From positions 24,364 through 88,363 of the forward strand of contig CAWUKT010000021.1 of NCBI GenBank assembly GCA_963923035.1: DNA of 64,000 bases, given 5' to 3'. Of this stretch, positions 15,822-24,938 are shown piece after piece. The stretch comes from CAWUKT01 sp963923035. Lineage in GTDB: Bacteria > Bacteroidota > Bacteroidia > J057 > JADKCL01. Position 1 is the stretch's first letter, and each line of letters begins with the position of its first letter. The notes under the pieces were generated by a model. That model did no database searches and was not told the DNA's origin. It saw nothing but the letters and a program-made list of their open reading frames with translations. A program made the position numbers and the translations under genes.

Positions 15822-18047
15822 TCAAGTATAGTAATTGGTGTCGTTCATCCGGAAGCCGGTATTGGGGGGATTCTTCCCATTGTGGTTGTTGTTATTGTTG
15901 TTCCCACCATTGTTGTAGGGGCCCTTGGGGTTCGGGTAGGGGGTATAAATGGGCTTGAACTGTACCTTTTGCAGCCAGACCCGGTTCCCATTGCGGCAGA
16001 CGGCGAAGATGCCGTCGGCAAACAGGATGATGGCCCCGACATAGACCTGGGTCAAGATACCATCGGTCAAATGGGCCAAATGGATGACGTCCGGTCGCGG
16101 GAAGTATCCATTGTTGTTGAGGTCGCTGATCATCAGGATGGTATAGTCCGAGGACTGGCGGTTCCGAAGATCGAAATTGATCCGGAGGGACGTCAGGATC
16201 ATCGGGGACTTTTTGTGAGAGATGGAACTGAACTTCAGGTTGAAATTCGGTGCCTTCATGGTCCGGGGACCATGGTTGTGAGGGGTATTGTTGTTATTAT
16301 GATGGCCATTGTTGTTGTTCGAATGGTTGAGATTGCTCAGGGACGTATTCTGAAGCGATGACATGGTCGAACTGACCATGTTCGTTTGCTGGGAACTGTT
16401 CCCATGAACATTGTTGTTATTGGAATTATTGTTGTTGCCGATATTGGATTGAGGAGGAGACGGGACAATGGAAGACGAATTGTGGTGCGTTCCCATGCCC
16501 CCAAAGTCATCGTTGTAGTTGTCCTTGGACTCAGAGTTGTTGTTGTTGGAATTGTTGTTATTCGAATTGTCGTTGAAGTTAAAGTTGTTTTGCTGCGTTT
16601 TGGGCAAGTGTTCGGAGTTGACCGGCCGGCCCAGAATCCGGGGCGGGAGTTGGTTGTCGAAGTCGTTGGCCTCAGAGTCATAATTGGACTGGACATCTTT
16701 GAGGTAGCCACCATAATTGGTGGGCCCCGTTTCGTCCAAGGTCTTGGGAGTGGACCCGTCGTAAGCCCGGAGCCAGTCCTGTCCTTCCGAAACAGAGCTA
16801 CGCTCATTGAACAAAAAGTTCTTAGGATTGAGTCCGATCGCTCTCAGGACGCTGGGAACCTTTTCGTAATAGAAATGGAATTCCGGGTAGATTTGTTGAA
16901 GGGCCTTGTGAATGGTAACCATGGGCTGGACAGTGATGGTATCATTGTGTTTTCTAAGCTCATTGATCTGAATATCCGGCAAGACGGGACCGTTAAAGGA
17001 CCGAAGAATGGCGTGGGTCAGGGGAAGTCGGACCTTCCAGAAGATATTCCAATCATTGGCGGCATTGAATTTCTCAGAAATTTCCTTGAAGGTTTTAAAA
17101 CCCATTCTCTGTTTCAGGCTTTTCAAAAAGGGTTTGCCCCAATTCCCCCAATGTTGAGACTGGAGCTTGAAGAGCTTCTTGGCATTCTCCAGTTTCTCCA
17201 GAATCTCATTGACATCTCCCAGATCGCCCAAGGGATCAGACAGGTCATTGTTGTTATTGTCATCGTTGTTGTTGTCCTTCTTCACCTGGGCCTGCTTGCG
17301 GATCTGGCTGAAATCATAATTGTTTTGACTGGGATAGCTGACCTCCACGGCGAAGGGCGACTTTTTCGGATCGCTCCATCCGCCCGCCTTGCCATTGATA
17401 TGGCCCCGGGAATTGCTCGCGGTAATGTCCAGCCAAGCCATATCATTGTTGAACTGGTCCATCAGCACGATGTCGGGCCGGGTCCCCTGCCGGGCCGCCT
17501 GCGTATTGACCTTCCATCCCTTGAACTCATTGGGGAGGAGGACCGTGGTAATACTCTCGATGGCATAGCCAAAGTAGGTGCTGAGGTCATTCGGACCATT
17601 GACCGGACTGATTTTCTGGACCCACTTCGCCGTATGACCGTCCAGATTCGCAAATTTCCCGAGCTTCGGGTTCGCAAGGACATAGTTATGGGCTTTGTCC
17701 ACAAAACCATCGAGCAAGGAACTGAATTCCTTGACCTTCAGGGTCGTTTGATCCGAGACATCTTGAAATGGATCTTTCTTGTTGTCCATCTCGATGTCAT
17801 TGTTGTTGTTGACCTTGTTGTTGTTAGGGTTCTTCTTCTTCTTCGGGAGGCTGATGTACTCTTTTTGGTTTTTGTTGTCCCGGAAGATTTCCATTTTGGC
17901 CTGGACCGGGGGCTTGCCATTGCCAGCCGGAGCATCCCCTCCCGACAACTGAAAGGGAGGAGGAGCCATGGACCGACCGGGTGCGTCGGAGGTAGAAGAT
18001 TCGGAATGAGCAGGGTGGGCGGGCTTGTTTTCGTGAATTAAGGGCAT
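15822..18047 (-). CDS. Asn-rich eCIS-cargo-like protein B, possible nuclease domain
   Basis: The start is set at ATG 18047 (MPLIHENKPAHPAH) because this puts SMAPPPFQL at residues 26-34, exactly as in paralogue A; the frame upstream to 18155 has no ATG. The 741-aa product carries GKPPVQAKMEIFRDN, KEYISLPK, and the domain with RPDIVL, MAWLDITASNS and GHINGKAGGW (about 185-225). Long linkers rich in Asn, Ser and His follow (NNNNSNNNNS type), then a C-terminal beta-rich segment present in both paralogues (RNRQSSDYTILMISDLNNNG). No signal peptide is present. N-terminal similarity to eCIS-associated proteins suggests loading into a contractile particle; the effector activity is inferred only from the PD...DIT pattern. 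Confidence 0.7.
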   Translation of the reverse strand: MPLIHENKPAHPAHSESSTSDAPGRSMAPPPFQLSGGDAPAGNGKPPVQAKMEIFRDNKNQKEYISLPKKKKNPNNNKVNNNNDIEMDNKKDPFQDVSDQTTLKVKEFSSLLDGFVDKAHNYVLANPKLGKFANLDGHTAKWVQKISPVNGPNDLSTYFGYAIESITTVLLPNEFKGWKVNTQAARQGTRPDIVLMDQFNNDMAWLDITASNSRGHINGKAGGWSDPKKSPFAVEVSYPSQNNYDFSQIRKQAQVKKDNNNDDNNNNDLSDPLGDLGDVNEILEKLENAKKLFKLQSQHWGNWGKPFLKSLKQRMGFKTFKEISEKFNAANDWNIFWKVRLPLTHAILRSFNGPVLPDIQINELRKHNDTITVQPMVTIHKALQQIYPEFHFYYEKVPSVLRAIGLNPKNFLFNERSSVSEGQDWLRAYDGSTPKTLDETGPTNYGGYLKDVQSNYDSEANDFDNQLPPRILGRPVNSEHLPKTQQNNFNFNDNSNNNNSNNNNSESKDNYNDDFGGMGTHHNSSSIVPSPPQSNIGNNNNSNNNNVHGNSSQQTNMVSSTMSSLQNTSLSNLNHSNNNNGHHNNNNTPHNHGPRTMKAPNFNLKFSSISHKKSPMILTSLRINFDLRNRQSSDYTILMISDLNNNGYFPRPDVIHLAHLTDGILTQVYVGAIILFADGIFAVCRNGNRVWLQKVQFKPIYTPYPNPKGPYNNGGNNNNNNHNGKNPPNTGFRMNDTNYYT

Positions 18048-18308
18048 CTTGAATGGTTGTTGATGGTGAAAGCCGCCGGGTAAATAGCAGAAGTAGGATA
18101 GCGAGAAAGTAAGTAGAGAGGCATTGAAAATCAGTGGGCTACCGGAATGAGTCAATGAAAAGGGGTAGGGGGGCAGGGAATGAAATGAGAGAAATGCAAA
18201 CGAAGGAAAGGAATGATTGCCTGTTGGGGAAATGGATTGATAACCAGTTAGGTACGAGCGGGATGAGATGAGCCCCGAAAGCCACTAGGCGAAATCAACC
18301 GTTCTTGC

Positions 18309-18316
18309 TATCTTGC
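18309..18316 (+). promoter_or_regulatory. Possible -7 box of fabI
   Basis: TATCTTGC lies 30 bp upstream of the fabI ATG and resembles the TATCTTTG/TATCTTCG boxes in front of other genes here. The rest of 18048-18345 upstream of cargo gene B shows no other structure that I recognise. Confidence 0.35.
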
Positions 18317-18345
18317 GCCCAAAATGTTCAAGTTGATCTGAAACA

Positions 18346-19155
18346 ATGAGCTATAATCTACTGAAAGGAAAGAAAGGAATCATCTTCGGGGCCTTGGATG
18401 AACAATCCATCGCCTGGAAAGTAGCAGAGCGGGCCCACGAAGAAGGGGCCGAGTTGGTGCTCACCAATGCGCCGGTCGCATTGCGGATGGGAGGCATCAA
18501 AGAGCTGGGCGAGAAATTGGGCGCCGAAGTCGTGGCCGCAGATGCCACCAACATGGATGACCTCAACAACCTCCTCGACGTCGCCGAGGAGAAGTTTGGT
18601 AAGATCGACTTCTTGCTCCACTCCATCGGCATGTCGCTGAATGTCCGCAAAAAACGGGTCTATACCGACCTCAAGTACGATTGGTACCACAAAGGCCTGG
18701 ACATCTCCGCCATGTCCTTTCACCGCGTCATCCAGCTCCTCTACCAGCGCGACATGATGAACGAATGGGGCTCCATCCTCGCCCTGTCCTACCTCGCCGC
18801 CCAGCGGACCTTCTCCAAATACAACGACATGGCCGAAGCCAAGGCCCTCCTCGAATCCATCGCCCGGAGCTTTGGCTACCACTACGGCAAGTACCGCAAG
18901 GTCCGCGTCAACACCATCAGCCAGTCCCCCACCGTTACCACGGCGGGATCCGGTGTGAAGGATTTCGACAAGATGATGCGCTTCGCCGAAGTCGGCTCGC
19001 CCCTCGGCAACGCCACCGGCGACGAATGCGCCGACTACTGCATCACCCTGTTCTCCGACCTCACCCGCAAGGTCACCATGCAGAACCTCTTCCACGACGG
19101 CGGCTTCTCCAGCATGGGCGTCTCCGAACAACTCCTCGACTCTTTCGAAGGATAA
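18346..19155 (+). CDS. fabI: Enoyl-[acyl-carrier-protein] reductase (NADH) FabI
   Basis: This 269-aa SDR-fold enzyme has FabI hallmarks: the N-terminal cofactor site GKKGIIFGALDEQSIAWKVA, the region LLHSIGMS, and the FabI-type catalytic Tyr-x6-Lys pair in SKYNDMAEAKALLES (Y and K seven residues apart). It carries out the last reductive step of each fatty-acid elongation cycle, reducing trans-2-enoyl-ACP. Length is normal. It is followed by a terminator that overlaps the end of the convergent DUF2306 gene. Confidence 0.95.
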   Translation: MSYNLLKGKKGIIFGALDEQSIAWKVAERAHEEGAELVLTNAPVALRMGGIKELGEKLGAEVVAADATNMDDLNNLLDVAEEKFGKIDFLLHSIGMSLNVRKKRVYTDLKYDWYHKGLDISAMSFHRVIQLLYQRDMMNEWGSILALSYLAAQRTFSKYNDMAEAKALLESIARSFGYHYGKYRKVRVNTISQSPTVTTAGSGVKDFDKMMRFAEVGSPLGNATGDECADYCITLFSDLTRKVTMQNLFHDGGFSSMGVSEQLLDSFEG

Positions 19156-19176
19156 TCCACCCTTCGCCAGCATAGA

Positions 19177-19818
19177 TCAGGGGGCTCCGGCCCCCTTTTT
19201 TGTCGCCTGCCATTGGCGTCCCGCCCGGACCACTTCGTAAATCACCAATGAAGGCACCCAGCTCAGCCAGGCCGCCCAGACATACGCCTCGGGGCTTCGC
19301 CATTCCAAATAGTAGGCAAAGACAAAGGCCCACAACCGCAACAAGATCGCCGACAAGGCCAGTAGATAGCTCCGCTGCATCCACCGGCGGTGCCGGTGCC
19401 AATGGCGTCGGCGGGCCTGGTACCAGCCCAGCCCCGTCGTCAGCAACCACAGCATCCCCAGCAGGTAAAAATTCACCTGGCCCCAGGTCCCCCCAATCGC
19501 ATGGCGGGCCATGATGAGCCCGCCCGGCGCCGCCAGCCCCAGTACGAGGACGGCATAGCCCCGCCCCAACCAGCGGTGCCAGGCCCCCCGCCGGTATTCG
19601 TACCGGAAAAAGACCTGGAGGCTCCCCCACAGCAGGAGGAGCGGCGTCGCCGCGATGTGGGCGTACAAGCCGTATTGGAAGATGCCTTCGAAGAATGGCT
19701 GCTTTCCCGCGAGGTAGCCGCGGGAAAAGTCCGGTTGGTAGTAGTCCAACGATTTGACGAAGATGAGCCCGCCGACCGTCAGGACGAAGAGGAAACCGAT
19801 CCACCTAACCAGCAGCAC
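19177..19818 (-). CDS. DUF2306-family membrane protein
   Basis: The 213-aa product has six to seven predicted membrane segments and the DUF2306 pattern: HIAATPLLLLWGSLQ, HRWLGRGYAVL, ARHAIGG, HRRWMQRSYLLALSAILLRLW. Function is unknown; conserved His residues suggest heme or metal binding. The GTG start at 19818 lies inside the last 14 bp of the upstream lipoprotein gene, so the two are translationally coupled. Confidence 0.82.
   Translation of the reverse strand: MLLVRWIGFLFVLTVGGLIFVKSLDYYQPDFSRGYLAGKQPFFEGIFQYGLYAHIAATPLLLLWGSLQVFFRYEYRRGAWHRWLGRGYAVLVLGLAAPGGLIMARHAIGGTWGQVNFYLLGMLWLLTTGLGWYQARRRHWHRHRRWMQRSYLLALSAILLRLWAFVFAYYLEWRSPEAYVWAAWLSWVPSLVIYEVVRAGRQWQATKKGAGAP
19179..19201 (+). 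terminator. Terminator of fabI
   Basis: GGGGGC-tccg-GCCCCC followed by seven T. The hairpin lies within the last codons of the convergent DUF2306 gene. Confidence 0.85.
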
Positions 19819-21391
19819 TTTCCAATTTGGTTCGAGGTTGAGGATAATTCTCCGGGTGAGCTTGCATATCAGCCTTGGTTTTAAGGAGCAGGTCTATATT
19901 GTGGCGGTCAATCTCAGTTAATTGATCGTCAACATTATCAAAGCGAGGTTGATACCATTTCTTTTTCCCAAAATAGTCCTGCCACTCTTTACCCTTGAAA
20001 CGATAACCATAACTGGCAAAAATCTCGTTGCGCATGATGTCCAAATCCCTGATTGTGAGGTGGGAACCGGCCAGGTAATAAATCCATGTGTAATCATTCT
20101 CTAGGTTTGGACTTGGGTCAAGCCAACAAACTTTGAAGTAACTGGAATCCATTTTGACAAACTCTGTAGAGGGAAAGGATCGTTTTGAGTTCAATTTCTT
20201 GGGAGATCCGGATCGATCTAATTGGTAATACTCAAACCAGCCCATGGTTTCGTGATAAGATTGTTCTGCCGTACCCTGTACCTCAAGAAGCTGCGGAGTT
20301 TTGAAGGAATACAGTGGGCGGGGAGAGGTGCATTCACAGGGAGGATCGCTAAATCCTCGGAAATCATGGTACTCGTAAGCGTTTATTTCAATTCGGTCCA
20401 CAACTTGGTTATCTGGCCGCATCAGAACCAACTCGTAGGATGTAAATTCAAATGGATCATCTCTGACTCCAATTCCTTCTTCGTAAAATGCTGCGAAAAC
20501 GGAAGAAAAGTTCTCATTGATTTGTTGAGCTTCCGCGATATAATGCTTGGAGTAATAGGGGAAGTCACCGTAATCGGAGTTGGCGGGCCCCAAGTAAATG
20601 TATTCCGGCCAAGTCGCCAGAATCAATTTCCATGAAGGAGGGAGTACTACAGAGCCGAGTTCATATTCTGTTTGGTCTGCGGTAAATTCTTGATAACTGA
20701 GATGGATCGGTATGGAGTCGGTAATAGGGAAAAAAGCAGGGTCTCGGGTGGAAAAAATATTGGCGTAGGTGGGAAAATCTTCGGGTTCAGTGACTTTACT
20801 TGATCCAGAGGGGGAAATATAGAAAAAGTCCTCATCCTGCTGCCCAATCGCCACATAGTTGCCCTCTACGAAGGGATAAATCACATCGTAAGTACAGGGA
20901 ATCAGACCGCCGGTAGCATAATTCCACAGACCTCTTTTTCCTTTCTTCTCCACCTCGATGTATCCCGGTGTCGTCCCATCGGGCTGGTACAGCTTGGTGT
21001 ACTCCGCTGGGAGCAGTTCCTGCCCCTCCGAATCCACAATGCCATACTTTCCATTGACCTTGTTGAACTTGAGTTCTCTATTGTAGGTCTGGACCCCATT
21101 GTTTACATAGTACAGCCGCCGATCATCCACTTCCACATAGAAAGGCGCTTGATTGTACAGGCTATCTAGTAATTCTAACTCGACTACCAACTCTGGACGA
21201 TACCGATGATACTGTTTCGGAGCGTACGACTCTGTTACCAGCTCCGGGGCCTGACTGGGAGCCGACATCTCTTCGGCGGGCTCTTTTTCCTTGGTTTCGA
21301 ACTGTTTTGCGGCTGAAGAATTCGTTTCCGAGCCACACCCCGAAACCATCCATATCATTCCCAGGGTCAATAGACCCAGCAAGCGTTTCAT
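19805..21391 (-). CDS. WG-repeat / YARHG-domain lipoprotein (copy 1)
   Basis: This 528-aa lipoprotein has the signal MKRLLGLLTLGMIWMVSGC. The N-terminal half has WG-repeat-like segments (KYGIVDSEGQELLPAEY, KRGLWNYATGGLIPCTYD, about residues 100-175). The C-terminus is a YARHG domain: LTIRDLDIMRNEIFASYGY, then FGKKKWYQPRFDNVDDQLT and DRHNIDLLLK (about 440-505). YARHG domains occur in extracellular or cell-wall proteins and are thought to bind peptidoglycan or surfaces; function here is unproven. It is a tandem paralogue of the gene immediately upstream and has lower GC than it, suggesting divergence or acquisition after duplication. Confidence 0.82.
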   Translation of the reverse strand: MKRLLGLLTLGMIWMVSGCGSETNSSAAKQFETKEKEPAEEMSAPSQAPELVTESYAPKQYHRYRPELVVELELLDSLYNQAPFYVEVDDRRLYYVNNGVQTYNRELKFNKVNGKYGIVDSEGQELLPAEYTKLYQPDGTTPGYIEVEKKGKRGLWNYATGGLIPCTYDVIYPFVEGNYVAIGQQDEDFFYISPSGSSKVTEPEDFPTYANIFSTRDPAFFPITDSIPIHLSYQEFTADQTEYELGSVVLPPSWKLILATWPEYIYLGPANSDYGDFPYYSKHYIAEAQQINENFSSVFAAFYEEGIGVRDDPFEFTSYELVLMRPDNQVVDRIEINAYEYHDFRGFSDPPCECTSPRPLYSFKTPQLLEVQGTAEQSYHETMGWFEYYQLDRSGSPKKLNSKRSFPSTEFVKMDSSYFKVCWLDPSPNLENDYTWIYYLAGSHLTIRDLDIMRNEIFASYGYRFKGKEWQDYFGKKKWYQPRFDNVDDQLTEIDRHNIDLLLKTKADMQAHPENYPQPRTKLESAAG

Positions 21392-21488
21392 ATTCCCATT
21401 TTTTGGTCCAAATCAATCGATATTTTAAGATACCGATTTTTCTCGCCGTATGCAGCCGCCCCGGCCAGAAATTGGCACGTCCTCCCCA

Positions 21489-23054
21489 TCACCCCGCCGG
21501 ATAGTACCACGTCCGGCTCGGCTGCGAGTACTGCTCCGGATTCTCCTCCATGTCCGCCTTGGTCTCGAGGATCTGGTCGATATTGTACTTGTCCTGCTCC
21601 GTCAACTGGTCGTCCACATTGTCCGAGGTGGGCGTATACCAGTCCTTTTCCCCGAAGTACTGCTGCCATTTCTCGCTCTGGAAGCGGTAGCCGTACAGGG
21701 CAAAGATCTCATTCCGCATGATGTCGAGGTCTTCAATCGTCAGGTGATTGGCCGTTAGGTAATTGCCATCGTTCTCTCCCTCGTAGCTGTCGGGGTCATT
21801 CGGTTCGACCGGGTCGCCCCAGCAGACTTGGAAGTGGCGGGGTTCCAGCCGGGTGAAGTGGGCCTGGTGGAAGGCGGCATCGCTCTCCATCTGGACAATG
21901 GCGCCGGACTTGGAGATGCGGTAATAGCTGAAGCGGGTCATGCTTGAGTGAACTTCGTCGGAATACACGATATTTTCCACCTCCACCACATTGTTGGAGA
22001 GGGCCCGGTAACGGAAATTGTCCCGGCAGACCGGCAGGTGATGCACGTCGACATTCTCCCGGAGCCGGACGGAGTCAATGCGTTGGTTGGCGGCGTCCAG
22101 GGTCACGAGCGTATTGGACTGGTTGAAATAGCCGCGGGCATCGACCCCCTCGTCGATGAAACTGGTCAGGAAAGTCGAGATTCCATTGTCCTTGGTCGCC
22201 AACAATTCCGCTTCCCCCTGCACCCGGGTCTTGCTCATCTCCCCATCCGAATTGTTGATGATCTCCGGGAGGTAGCTGAGGGGCTGAAGGTAGGAGGGAA
22301 GGACGTAGAACAAATCAAAGGAGCCGAAAAAGCCGGGATCCCCCTCGGAATCGTGGTAGCTGTAGAAGAGGGCGCCACTGGTGCCGTCGAGGTAATCAAA
22401 GGACAGGTCGGCGACTAAATCGGCGTAGCTGGGCGGGGTGCTGCCCTCGGGCAGCGCCGATTCCGAACCATCCGCTTGGATGGTGACGAGCCGCGGGCCT
22501 TTCTGCCCAATCGCAATGCCACCACCCTGGCCGGCTGGGAAAATCAGGTCGTATTCCGGGGGAATGAGCGCATGTGTGGAATAATTGAACAGGCCGCGTT
22601 TCCCATTCTGCTCCACCTCGATATAGCCCTTGGCCGTCGCATCGGCATTGTAAATCTTGTCAAACTCCAATGGCAGGACCGCATTCCCCTCCGCCGTCGC
22701 CAATCCGTAGCGGATCCCCTCCTGCACCAGCATCTCGCCCCACTTGAGGGCCCACTTGTCTTCGGTGACGAGGAAAAGCATGGGGTCGGTATGCTCAATG
22801 AAAAAGGGGGCGAGGCCAAATTTTTCTTCCAGGGCCTGAAGGGTCGGGACCAGGTCCTTGCGGTGAACCAACGAGTAGTCAGGTGAAAAGCCCTCGCCGG
22901 GCTCACTGGGAGGCGTGTTCCGGACCACAGGGGCCGGAGCAGCTTCTTCCGATGTCTCGGAGGTCGGCGCTTCCGCGCCCGAGTTGTCCCCGCCACCACA
23001 AGCGAACAGCCCCAGGGCGAGGAGAGAAAGAAGGAAAAGGGTGGAGTATCTCAT
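21489..23054 (-). CDS. WG-repeat / YARHG-domain lipoprotein (copy 2)
   Basis: The start at ATG 23054 puts a lipoprotein signal MRYSTLFLLSLLALGLFAC at the N-terminus; the frame 15 codons further up is not needed. The 521-aa product repeats the layout of copy 1: WG-like elements (RYGLATAEGNAVLPLEFDKIY, KRGLFNYSTHALIPPEYD) and a C-terminal YARHG domain (LTIEDLDIMRNEIFALYGY, FGEKDWYTPTSDNVDDQLT). It lies 97 bp upstream of copy 1 on the same strand. Both probably sit at the outer membrane. Confidence 0.82.
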   Translation of the reverse strand: MRYSTLFLLSLLALGLFACGGGDNSGAEAPTSETSEEAAPAPVVRNTPPSEPGEGFSPDYSLVHRKDLVPTLQALEEKFGLAPFFIEHTDPMLFLVTEDKWALKWGEMLVQEGIRYGLATAEGNAVLPLEFDKIYNADATAKGYIEVEQNGKRGLFNYSTHALIPPEYDLIFPAGQGGGIAIGQKGPRLVTIQADGSESALPEGSTPPSYADLVADLSFDYLDGTSGALFYSYHDSEGDPGFFGSFDLFYVLPSYLQPLSYLPEIINNSDGEMSKTRVQGEAELLATKDNGISTFLTSFIDEGVDARGYFNQSNTLVTLDAANQRIDSVRLRENVDVHHLPVCRDNFRYRALSNNVVEVENIVYSDEVHSSMTRFSYYRISKSGAIVQMESDAAFHQAHFTRLEPRHFQVCWGDPVEPNDPDSYEGENDGNYLTANHLTIEDLDIMRNEIFALYGYRFQSEKWQQYFGEKDWYTPTSDNVDDQLTEQDKYNIDQILETKADMEENPEQYSQPSRTWYYPAG

Positions 23055-23159
23055 GTTGCATGTTGTTAGTCGATGCAAAATAAGCATTTCGAGGTACAAA
23101 GTTGAGGGGCAGGATAAATCAACTGTCCGGTAGAGAAGCTGTTTTTCCTATCTTACACC

Positions 23160-24935
23160 GTGCCCTCCCTCGCTGCCATCTGGAACCAGGTCCCCATCCG
23201 GCCCGCTCACGCGGCCGCCGACTTCACGGCGTGGCACCGCCTCCTGCGTCGGCACGGCATCCTCTTCGGCGGCCTCGCCGCCGTCTTCATCCTCGCCTAC
23301 TTTGGCCTCGAAGCCTACCTCGGCGAAGGGCCTCACTTCCTTTACCGCCAGCGCCAACTGTCCCACCTCTTCCTTGGCCTCGTGGGCCTGCAACTCGCGC
23401 ACCTGATCCTGCTGAATGGGGCGACCTTCCGCAGCGTAGTCGCGGCCTTCCTCTACCGGCCGACTTCTCCCTACAACCTCGCCCTGATGCGGGCGGGCGT
23501 CATGTTGCTGCTGGCGGGGCACCTCGCCTTCTATGTACACGGCGGCCAGGGCCAGATGGCCTCATTGCCCGCCGAGGCGCGCCAACCCTTGCCCTTCATC
23601 GGTTGGCTCATCGACCTGCTGCCCATTTCCCAGGGCCTCTACGACGGACTCCTCTGGACCACCGTGGGCACTTGCCTCCTGGCTGGGTTCGGGCTGTTCA
23701 CCCGCTATACCCTGCCGCTTTCGGCCGTTCTGTTGCTCTATGTCCTCGGCGTGCCCCAGTTCTACGGCAAGATCTACCACTACCACATGATGGTCTGGGT
23801 ACCCATTTACCTGGCCTTTTCGCCCTGCGCGGAAGTCTTCTCGGTGGATGCGTGGAGGAGAAAGCACAAAGGGCCGGTCCCGGCGCCCCACGCGCGCTAT
23901 GGGGTGGCCATGAAACTGGTCTTTTTGCAAATTGGGGTGCTCTATTTCAGTTCGGCGGTGGGGAAATTGTGGGATGCGGGCTGGACCTGGGCGCTCAGCG
24001 ACAACATCGTGAACCTGATGCGGCTGGAATGGCTGGAGCAATACGCCGAAGTCCCCGTCCTGCGCATGGACCGGTTTCCCTGGCTCTGTCGCCTGGCCGG
24101 GACGATGGTGATCCTGTTTGAACTGGCCTATATTTTCCTCATCCTCACCCCCCGCACCCGCGTCACCACGGCCCTCTCCGCCATTGGGTTCCACCTCTCC
24201 AATGCCTATTTCCTCTCGATTGATTTTGCCTTCCTCCAATACATGAACGGCTACCACTTCGATTGGCAGGGGCTGTACCAAAGGCTGAAAACCCGGTTGA
24301 CCTCCCCGGCCGGATTCGTCGGTACCGCCTTGATCCTGTGTGCGCTCCTGGCCGTTTGGCAGGTCATTTTGGGCCTGGCCTTATTTGTCCTGTTGATCAA
24401 CCGACGCTTTTTGACCCGCCATTCCTCCTCCGCCAAGACAGCTCCCGGCCCAATTCCCCGCTGGGTCATGCGGGTGGGGACGGTCCTGTTGCTCATCAAC
24501 CTCGGCTTCGGGCTTACCCAGACGAGTTCCTGGCCCTTTTCCGCGTATCCGTCCTATTCGTTTGTGCGGCCGGCGGAGGTCAGCTATATCGGGTTTGTGC
24601 CGGTGGATGGGCGGGGAGCAAAAATGGACCCGGATGCCCTGGGCCAGGCCGCGGGCTTTCGGAAAGAGGCCATTCTGCCGCTGGCCGAACGCGGGGCCTA
24701 CCTGTACCGCGAAGGGCAACAGACTGAATTCATGGAGCATACGCTGAACTATTGGTTGCGGTACATGGAATTGGTGCCGGCCCTGAAGGAGGCGGAGTCG
24801 GTCGGGGTGCAATACGAATTGTGGAGTACGGACCCGGATCGGCTGAAAGCGCCGGTGGAGGTGGAGGAAGCGGGGAAATTGACGCGGCAGGGGGGCAAAT
24901 GGACGTGGAATCGCCCGCCGGATTTATTACCTTGA
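23160..24935 (+). CDS. HTTM-like multi-pass membrane protein
   Basis: The 591-aa product has about ten hydrophobic segments in the first 440 residues and a C-terminal soluble domain. The pattern of loops (YNLALMRAGVMLLLAGHLAFYV, FYGKIYHYHMMVWVPIYLAFSP, MKLVFLQIGVLYFSSAVGKL, LIFELAYIFLIL-like) matches HTTM proteins, relatives of vitamin-K-dependent gamma-carboxylase. The start is GTG at 23160, 3 bp after a TATCTTAC promoter-like box, so the mRNA may be leaderless. A radical SAM gene begins 3 bp after the stop, implying cotranslation and a shared pathway, possibly protein or peptide modification. Confidence 0.75.
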   Translation: MPSLAAIWNQVPIRPAHAAADFTAWHRLLRRHGILFGGLAAVFILAYFGLEAYLGEGPHFLYRQRQLSHLFLGLVGLQLAHLILLNGATFRSVVAAFLYRPTSPYNLALMRAGVMLLLAGHLAFYVHGGQGQMASLPAEARQPLPFIGWLIDLLPISQGLYDGLLWTTVGTCLLAGFGLFTRYTLPLSAVLLLYVLGVPQFYGKIYHYHMMVWVPIYLAFSPCAEVFSVDAWRRKHKGPVPAPHARYGVAMKLVFLQIGVLYFSSAVGKLWDAGWTWALSDNIVNLMRLEWLEQYAEVPVLRMDRFPWLCRLAGTMVILFELAYIFLILTPRTRVTTALSAIGFHLSNAYFLSIDFAFLQYMNGYHFDWQGLYQRLKTRLTSPAGFVGTALILCALLAVWQVILGLALFVLLINRRFLTRHSSSAKTAPGPIPRWVMRVGTVLLLINLGFGLTQTSSWPFSAYPSYSFVRPAEVSYIGFVPVDGRGAKMDPDALGQAAGFRKEAILPLAERGAYLYREGQQTEFMEHTLNYWLRYMELVPALKEAESVGVQYELWSTDPDRLKAPVEVEEAGKLTRQGGKWTWNRPPDLLP

Positions 24936-24938
24936 GGC

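Noticed and set aside
16386..18041. Antisense frame of about 551 codons opposite the Asn-rich cargo gene, Val/Ile-rich and membrane-like
   Set aside because: The hydrophobic runs are the complement of AAC/AAT Asn codons (GTT/ATT); no start context and no family features.
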